A stretch of DNA of 10,895 bases from Balneolia bacterium (GTDB lineage Bacteria; Bacteroidota; Rhodothermia; Balneolales; Cyclonatronaceae), in NCBI GenBank assembly GCA_003567135.1, contig PXAI01000206.1:1-10895 (forward strand). The letters are read 5' to 3'. Shown here piece after piece: positions 7,601-10,895 of this stretch. The position numbers and the translations under genes were made by a program. Numbering within the stretch: position 1 is the stretch's first letter; every line of letters starts with the position of its first letter. The notes under the pieces were generated by a model. That model was not told where the DNA came from, did no database searches, and was given only the letters and a program-made list of their open reading frames with translations.

Positions 7601-10600
7601 AGGATCAGACAGGCGGCCTGGTTGGCCAGTTGAACAACGATGCACATATATCAGACAGCTACGCGACGGGCCATGTTGAGATCGGCCCCGGATTCGGCAG
7701 GTGCGGCGGATTAGTAGGCCGTTCCAATTTAGGTTCTGATTTTACCCGAAGCTACGCGCTGGGTGATTGTGACGGGGGCGGTTCACTTGTGGGTGATACC
7801 GGAAATAATACTCCCGGTGAATTCTTAGATACCTACTGGAACAGCGACCTCACCTCGAATCCCGGTAATGATTCCGGAGCGTTTACCATACCTGATAATG
7901 GCTTGACGACGCTCCAAATGTATCAGCAAGCCAGCTTTGAAAGCTGGGATTTTCATGATGTATGGCAGCTCAGCGCCGATGCTCCGGCCGCATCTTATCC
8001 CACGTTGCGAAATAACGCTCAGGCCCCTGCGCCCGGTTTTGTGGAAAGTGTTTTTGCCAACACCGCAAGTCCTTATCAAATAGAAACGGCAGATCATCTA
8101 AGCGCCATCCGGGTTTATATGGATGCTGATTATGTAATTATCAGCGATATTGACCTTGGTATTGCGCCTTACAACCAGGGCGATGGGTGGGAACCAATTC
8201 CTGATTTTTCCGGTGAACTGGACGGCGGCGGATTCGAAATTCAAAATCTCACCATAAACGGAAACAGAGACCGCGCGGGATTATTCGGGTTCAATTCGGG
8301 TACTTTGCGAGACTTTTTGATCGTAGATCCTGACGTAAGCGGGGCTGGAAGCCTTGCAACTACAGAAGGAGTTGGCGCTGTGGCCGGGGTGAATACAGAA
8401 GACGGGAATATTTTCAGGGTTGGTGTCACTACTTCAGATCCCGATGATAACACTGTGCGGATTTCCGGCTCAAATGCAAGTGTCGGCGGGATAACAGGTT
8501 CAAATAACGACGGGCGAATAGCTCAGTCTTTTAACACAGTTTCTGTATCAGGCGGAAGTGTCGTTGGCGGACTTGCAGGATATATTTCAAGCGCATCCAC
8601 TGTTGAAGATTCATACAGCCTGGGGAACATCACCGGAGCTTCAAATGTCGGAGGAATTGCGGGTTCTTCTAATGGTTCCGTTGAGCGTTTATACGTGGCC
8701 GCTGAAGTTTCAGGTACCGGCGGTGGTATCGGGCCGTTTCGCGGGAATGATCATTTCAGCGGGGCAGAACCATCCGTAAATTCATTCTGGAATACGGATA
8801 TCGGTCCTCCCGCTGGCAGCAGGGATGCAAACGATACCGGCCTGACGGGCCTCACGACGCCTGAAATGCAGACGCTCTTTTCATTCATAGATGGAGACTG
8901 GGATTTTATAGGGTTGGGCTCAGAAGAGGTTTGGGGTTTTAATCACGAAGAGAACAACGGGTTTCCTTTTTTGGCCTGGCAGGAAAACTTTACCCACAAT
9001 CTGCGAAGCGGAGCGCAGGTGCTTGATCTGACCGTGGAATCCGGCGGAACGCTGAATGATTCGTTTGACCCGGAACAGTTTGAGTACATAGCAACGCTTT
9101 CGGGTGATGAGATAACAATAAGTTTTGAACTGGCTCCCGGTGCATCGGCCAACAAAACATCTCCTTTCACAAAAACTGCTGTAAACGGCGAACTGACGAT
9201 TGAGCTGATCGTAACGGCAGAAGACCAGTCCGCGCAAACGACGTACGAAATTACCTCAACGCGTTTCGCCGGCGGGGATGGATCCGAAGAATCTCCCTGG
9301 ATTATCGAAAACTGGTTTCACCTCGACAATGTGCGGCTCGAGCGGCATGACAACTTTATACTTGCCAATAATCTGGGGCCCTCAACTGCGGGATATACCG
9401 ATCTGGTTGCGGATCTTGAAGGTGATCCTGTAGACAACGGATGGCTGCATATTGGAAATTCTGGCAGCCGCTTCAGGGGTACCTTTAATGGCGATGGTTA
9501 TACCATCGACGGTCTAATTATAGACAGGTCGGGAGTATCCACCGGATTATTCGGGCATATTCGGAACGCGGTTATACAAGATCTGCATCTGACCAACGCG
9601 GTAGTTAATGGAAATGTAAATTCCGGAACAATTGCCGGACTGGCAAACTCCAGCAGTATCATTCGTGTATCCGTGGAGATGCAAAATGATATAATAGCAG
9701 CAGGCGGGGGATTGATTGGCAGGCTTGAAGATAACAGTGAGATCCTTGATTCCTACAGCACGGGCTCGATCGAAGGAAGCGGAGCTCTTGGTGGTCTCGT
9801 AGGGTGGATGTTCGACAGTGTTATAAGTCGCTCTTTTAGTACAGCTTCCGTTCAGGCGTCTGAGAATTCCGGTGGAATCGTCGGGCAAATGCGGGATGAT
9901 TCCCAGATATACGACAGCTACACCACCGGAGATGTAACCGAAACCTTCGCCGGCGCGTCACGCCTCGGAGGGTTTGCCGGATCGATGTTTGAGAACAGCC
10001 AGATTCAGAACTCATACAGCGCAGGCACACATTCGAATGATAATGTCCGTGGATTTGTCGGCACGATGGGTGGTTCCTCTTCGATTTCAGGGAGCTTCTG
10101 GAATGAGGAATCCACCGGTACAGATACCGGAGCAAGTACCGGAAGCACTTCGGGCGACGTTGAACTTACAGCACTCACCACTTCCGAAATGCAGGATGTT
10201 TTCACATTTTATGATGCCGGCTGGGATTTCCTGGGTGAAGAACTCAACGGGACAGAGGATATCTGGAGCTGGAACCCTGCGATGTTTGACGGCTATCCGT
10301 TTCTTTCCTGGCAGGATGATGAAAATAATATTGTGCCGCTAACGGTTACAGCTTTATCTCCGGCGGTAGATGCTGAAGACGTGCCGGTTGATGCTGAAAT
10401 CACCGCAACGTTTAGTGAAGATATTACCCTTGTCGAGGCCTCAAATATTTCCATGGTCGATGGCGAAAGTGAAGTTGTGCCGATTACGGTTTCAGTGGAA
10501 GAGAATGCCCTGATCATAACTCCGGATGGAGGGGATTTAGAGTTTGATACGGAATATACCGTCACCCTGCTTTTTCACGCTGTTCAAAATGATACCGGAT

Positions 10601-10895
10601 TAGAAAACCGGGAGACACAGTGGAGCTTTACCACCACTGATATCTTCTCAGGTGGCGACGGCACCGAAGAAAATCCGTGGCTGGTGGAGACGCCGGAGCA
10701 GCTCGATGCCGTAAGGGAAGAACCCGGCGCATGGTATCGCCAGATAGCCGACATTGATATGGAGTTTTTTGGCGATTTCGAACCGATCGGCTTTAGTGAA
10801 GAACTTTCTGAACTTGATCCTGCAGAACTCGAAGATCTGTTTACAGGTCAGTATGATGGCGATAATCATACCATCAGTAATCTGAACATCGACCG
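4543..10895 (+). CDS. Giant secreted GLUG-repeat protein, probable adhesin (3' end outside window)
   Basis: The frame is open from ATG 4543 to the window edge: at least 2,117 codons. An in-frame TGA at 4534-4536 limits the start to ATG 4543 or ATG 4549; GAAAAG just upstream is a weak SD. Residues 1-37 form a signal peptide (hydrophobic core about 19-31, cleavage near TLA|Q). Five full modules and the start of a sixth follow. Each opens with an xxGWEPIG...FDGxGYEIxNLxI header, runs through six to eight GLUG motifs (GGLVG-like), and in complete modules usually ends with YWN/FWN, a GLTT-type segment and WDF. A cadherin-like beta-sandwich (about 1490-1574) precedes module 5, and a Big_5-type Ig domain (about 1934-2032) precedes module 6. 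GLUG motifs occur in large bacterial surface proteins; a beta-helical adhesin is my inference. Glu, Asp, Gly, Ser and Asn dominate, with only four lysines and six cysteines. No catalytic domain was recognised. Export route and anchor cannot be judged without the C-terminus. Confidence 0.93.
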   Translation, partial: MIMQHPVPLSTPNPKIYSASFIFLALMLIFPGSNTLAQTSISSWTELANMTLNGDYILTRNLTSSDSDYAAIAGPSANGGDGWEPIGTSSNAFRGDFDGGGYEIQDLTINRGNYVGLFGWVEDADIINVTLSDFDITGNSFVGSVAGYAARDEIATGSKFENLNASGVISAVSSVGGIVGYINFGYIQDSHTNVVINLRSSSSFSNAGGLAGWASNIMYIRFSSATMEITGSPGMRIGGLVGEWFRNSQNAFGIQNSFASVSIFGVRELGGLVGDSFNLRISDSYATGNISASGTPPIGNTSCGGLAGRSNTTIILNAYFAGDVNCDEARGALIGEANFTDVQSAYWNTDGDVPAGLAGEADSATDISDSGGLDTSEFYNADNFIGWNFGDSEVWILPDSPPFHFPILRNNEQDPPPGFDNPYDGGDGSPGNPFRIANAEQLDAVRLVPDGNFIVINDINLATYISPGNPGWNDGDGWEPIGDTDTGFSGTFDGDGYEISNLMIDRSFRSALFGVAEDGFEISNLTLSDVQISGSSRTASLIGDAENGTVTNVTATGSLNNVSGGTSGGLIGDARGVIINDSHADVTVSISGSRSFIGGLVGNLRIDSEVHRSSARGDVTNSGTGTGGLSGAAINGSVITESFATGNVTGQDQTGGLVGQLNNDAHISDSYAAGQVSVGPGFARCGGLVGRANIGSDITRSYALGDCDGGGALVGDTGSTNPVDMLHNYWNSDLTSNPGNNSGVVTLPDNGLTTFQMYQQASFDNWDFDDVWQFGADAPGVSFPTLRNNVQDPAPGFVESVFANTTSPFEIETADQLYAVRLHLGEDYILINDIDLNQAPYNSGSGWEPIGNLSTGFSGTFDGNGYEISNLMIDRAARSALFGVAEDGFEISNLTLSDVEISGSSRTASLIGDALNGTVTNVTATGSLNNVSGGSSGGLIGDAREIIINDSHTDVTVSVSGSRSFIGGLVGNLRIDSEIHRSSARGDVTNSGTGTGGLAGAAINGSVITESFATGNVTGQDQTGGLVGQLNNDAHISDSYATGHVEIGPGFGRCGGLVGRSNLGSDFTRSYALGDCDGGGSLVGDTGNNTPGEFLDTYWNSDLTSNPGNDSGAFTIPDNGLTTLQMYQQASFESWDFHDVWQLSADAPAASYPTLRNNAQAPAPGFVESVFANTASPYQIETADHLSAIRVYMDADYVIISDIDLGIAPYNQGDGWEPIPDFSGELDGGGFEIQNLTINGNRDRAGLFGFNSGTLRDFLIVDPDVSGAGSLATTEGVGAVAGVNTEDGNIFRVGVTTSDPDDNTVRISGSNASVGGITGSNNDGRIAQSFNTVSVSGGSVVGGLAGYISSASTVEDSYSLGNITGASNVGGIAGSSNGSVERLYVAAEVSGTGGGIGPFRGNDHFSGAEPSVNSFWNTDIGPPAGSRDANDTGLTGLTTPEMQTLFSFIDGDWDFIGLGSEEVWGFNHEENNGFPFLAWQENFTHNLRSGAQVLDLTVESGGTLNDSFDPEQFEYIATLSGDEITISFELAPGASANKTSPFTKTAVNGELTIELIVTAEDQSAQTTYEITSTRFAGGDGSEESPWIIENWFHLDNVRLERHDNFILANNLGPSTAGYTDLVADLEGDPVDNGWLHIGNSGSRFRGTFNGDGYTIDGLIIDRSGVSTGLFGHIRNAVIQDLHLTNAVVNGNVNSGTIAGLANSSSIIRVSVEMQNDIIAAGGGLIGRLEDNSEILDSYSTGSIEGSGALGGLVGWMFDSVISRSFSTASVQASENSGGIVGQMRDDSQIYDSYTTGDVTETFAGASRLGGFAGSMFENSQIQNSYSAGTHSNDNVRGFVGTMGGSSSISGSFWNEESTGTDTGASTGSTSGDVELTALTTSEMQDVFTFYDAGWDFLGEELNGTEDIWSWNPAMFDGYPFLSWQDDENNIVPLTVTALSPAVDAEDVPVDAEITATFSEDITLVEASNISMVDGESEVVPITVSVEENALIITPDGGDLEFDTEYTVTLLFHAVQNDTGLENRETQWSFTTTDIFSGGDGTEENPWLVETPEQLDAVREEPGAWYRQIADIDMEFFGDFEPIGFSEELSELDPAELEDLFTGQYDGDNHTISNLNID
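4654..5805 (+). repeat. GLUG module 1
   Basis: Residues 38-421. The header GWEPIG is near 4789 and FDGGGYEI near 4834. Eight GLUG-type motifs follow, with their key Leu/Ile/Val codons at 4891, 4975, 5074, 5170, 5260, 5356, 5458 and 5539, about 27-34 residues apart. The module ends with YWN, GLDTSEF and WNF. It contains the first cysteine pair, Cys303 and Cys326. It is clearly related to modules 2 and 3 but diverged. Confidence 0.8.
5968..7074 (+). repeat. Tandem duplication, copy A (GLUG module 2)
   Basis: First copy of a 1,107-bp (369-codon) in-frame direct repeat. It has eight GLUG-type motifs with key Leu codons at 6076, 6163, 6250, 6340, 6427, 6511, 6604 and 6679, giving near-regular spacing of 29, 29, 30, 29, 28, 31 and 25 residues. 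It carries Cys685 and Cys707 and ends with the GLTT and WDF segments and the header of module 3. The left boundary is set near the GWEPIG header, because the sequence just upstream (5806-5967) is much less like its counterpart; the exact breakpoint is uncertain. Confidence 0.88.
7075..8181 (+). repeat. Tandem duplication, copy B (GLUG module 3)
   Basis: Second copy, 1,107 bp downstream of copy A, with no net insertion or deletion at any of four checkpoints (6034/7141, 6331/7438, 6811/7918, 6931/8038). In a hand-compared 180-nt stretch (6301-6480 against 7408-7587) there are 14 differences: nine codons synonymous and three conservative (Ile/Val, Val/Ile, Ser/Ala). The Cys pair recurs at 1054 and 1076. 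Similarity fades after about 8095. Confidence 0.88.
8041..8994 (+). repeat. GLUG module 4
   Basis: Residues about 1167-1484. It shares the VESVFANT header type with module 3 (8041 onward, overlapping the end of copy B). The body then diverges: six GLUG-type motifs (such as GGITG, GGLAG, GGIAG), no cysteines, FWN near 8791, then GLTTPEMQ-type and WDF segments. It is shorter than modules 1-3. Confidence 0.75.
9010..9264 (+). other. Cadherin-like beta-sandwich domain
   Basis: Residues about 1490-1574. The pattern LDLTVESGGTL, then SFDPEQFEY, a strand-rich middle, and finally VTAEDQSAQTTYEI matches the Pfam 'cadherin-like beta sandwich' family (L-x-x-L-S-G-x-L-x-P-F, then Y-x-I-x-x-x-R). It probably acts as a spacer or binding domain. 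It holds two of the protein's four lysines (1538 and 1544). Confidence 0.7.
9265..10320 (+). repeat. GLUG module 5
   Basis: Residues about 1575-1926. It opens with GGDGSEESPWII, and has GWLHIG and FNGDGYTI in place of GWEPIG and FDGGGYEI. Seven GLUG-type motifs follow (such as GGLIG, GGLVG, GGIVG, GGFAG). It ends with FWN, LTTSEMQ, WDF and YPFLSW, and has no cysteine. Confidence 0.78.
10342..10638 (+). other. Bacterial Ig-like domain, Big_5 type
   Basis: Residues about 1934-2032. The opening VTALSPAVDAEDVPVDAEI, then TATFSED, a later FDTEYTVTL and the ending QWSFTTT follow the Big_5 pattern (PADGAxxVPxxxxIxVxFSExI ... LxxxTxYTVTV ... WSFTT). This fold is a common spacer in long surface proteins. 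Confidence 0.78.
10651..10895 (+). repeat. GLUG module 6, beginning only
   Basis: Residues 2037 to the window edge. GGDGTEENPWLVE, EQLDAVR, FEPIG, QYDGDNHTI and SNLNIDR reproduce the module header, so at least one more GLUG module should lie to the right. Confidence 0.75.

Noticed and set aside
5968..8181. The duplication as an assembly artefact
   Set aside because: The copies differ at many silent sites spread along the unit (14 of 180 bases in the part compared), so they are not a single sequence assembled twice.
4543..10895. Phage tail fibre or polysaccharide-degrading beta-helix enzyme
   Set aside because: There are no neighbouring phage genes, a signal peptide is present, and no catalytic lyase or hydrolase motif is visible. 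GLUG, cadherin-like and Ig-like domains fit a surface protein better.

Overview
The window has an unusual layout: only two genes, each very large, diverging from a shared 175-bp gap, plus a structured non-coding repeat at the left edge. The left gene (216-4367, minus strand) encodes a complete one-piece hybrid two-component sensor/regulator with a periplasmic propeller sensor, kinase, receiver and AraC-type DNA-binding domain. This architecture is characteristic of Bacteroidota and close relatives. Moderate GC and the lack of strong Shine-Dalgarno sequences fit that group. The lysine-poor, acidic secreted protein would suit a marine or halophilic member such as Balneolales or Rhodothermales, but that placement is an inference.

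The right gene starts at 4543 (plus strand) and is open to the window edge: at least 2,117 codons with no stop and no frameshift. I read every codon of it. It begins with a signal peptide and consists of large modules (about 320-390 residues) built from GLUG motifs (GGLVG-like). Between modules are one cadherin-like beta-sandwich and one bacterial Ig-like (Big_5-type) domain. Modules 2 and 3 come from an in-frame tandem duplication with a constant offset of 1,107 bp. The readable protein has exactly six cysteines, arranged as three pairs, and only four lysines. It is most likely a very large surface or secreted adhesin. Its C-terminus, which would show how it is anchored or exported, lies outside the window.

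Positions 1-215 hold no gene. They contain a small AT-rich hairpin (26-43) and a symmetric inverted element (61-203), whose two arms of CGCAGAG-type units enclose two short hairpins. It lies just beyond the 3' end of the sensor gene and looks like a dispersed intergenic repeat.

The working model is that the hybrid sensor detects an extracellular ligand, perhaps a glycan as in characterised relatives, and controls the divergent adhesin gene and possibly itself from the gap at 4368-4542. Such sensors usually sit beside polysaccharide-utilisation genes, so pairing with a giant GLUG protein is the main biological point of interest. The regulatory link is inferred from gene order only.
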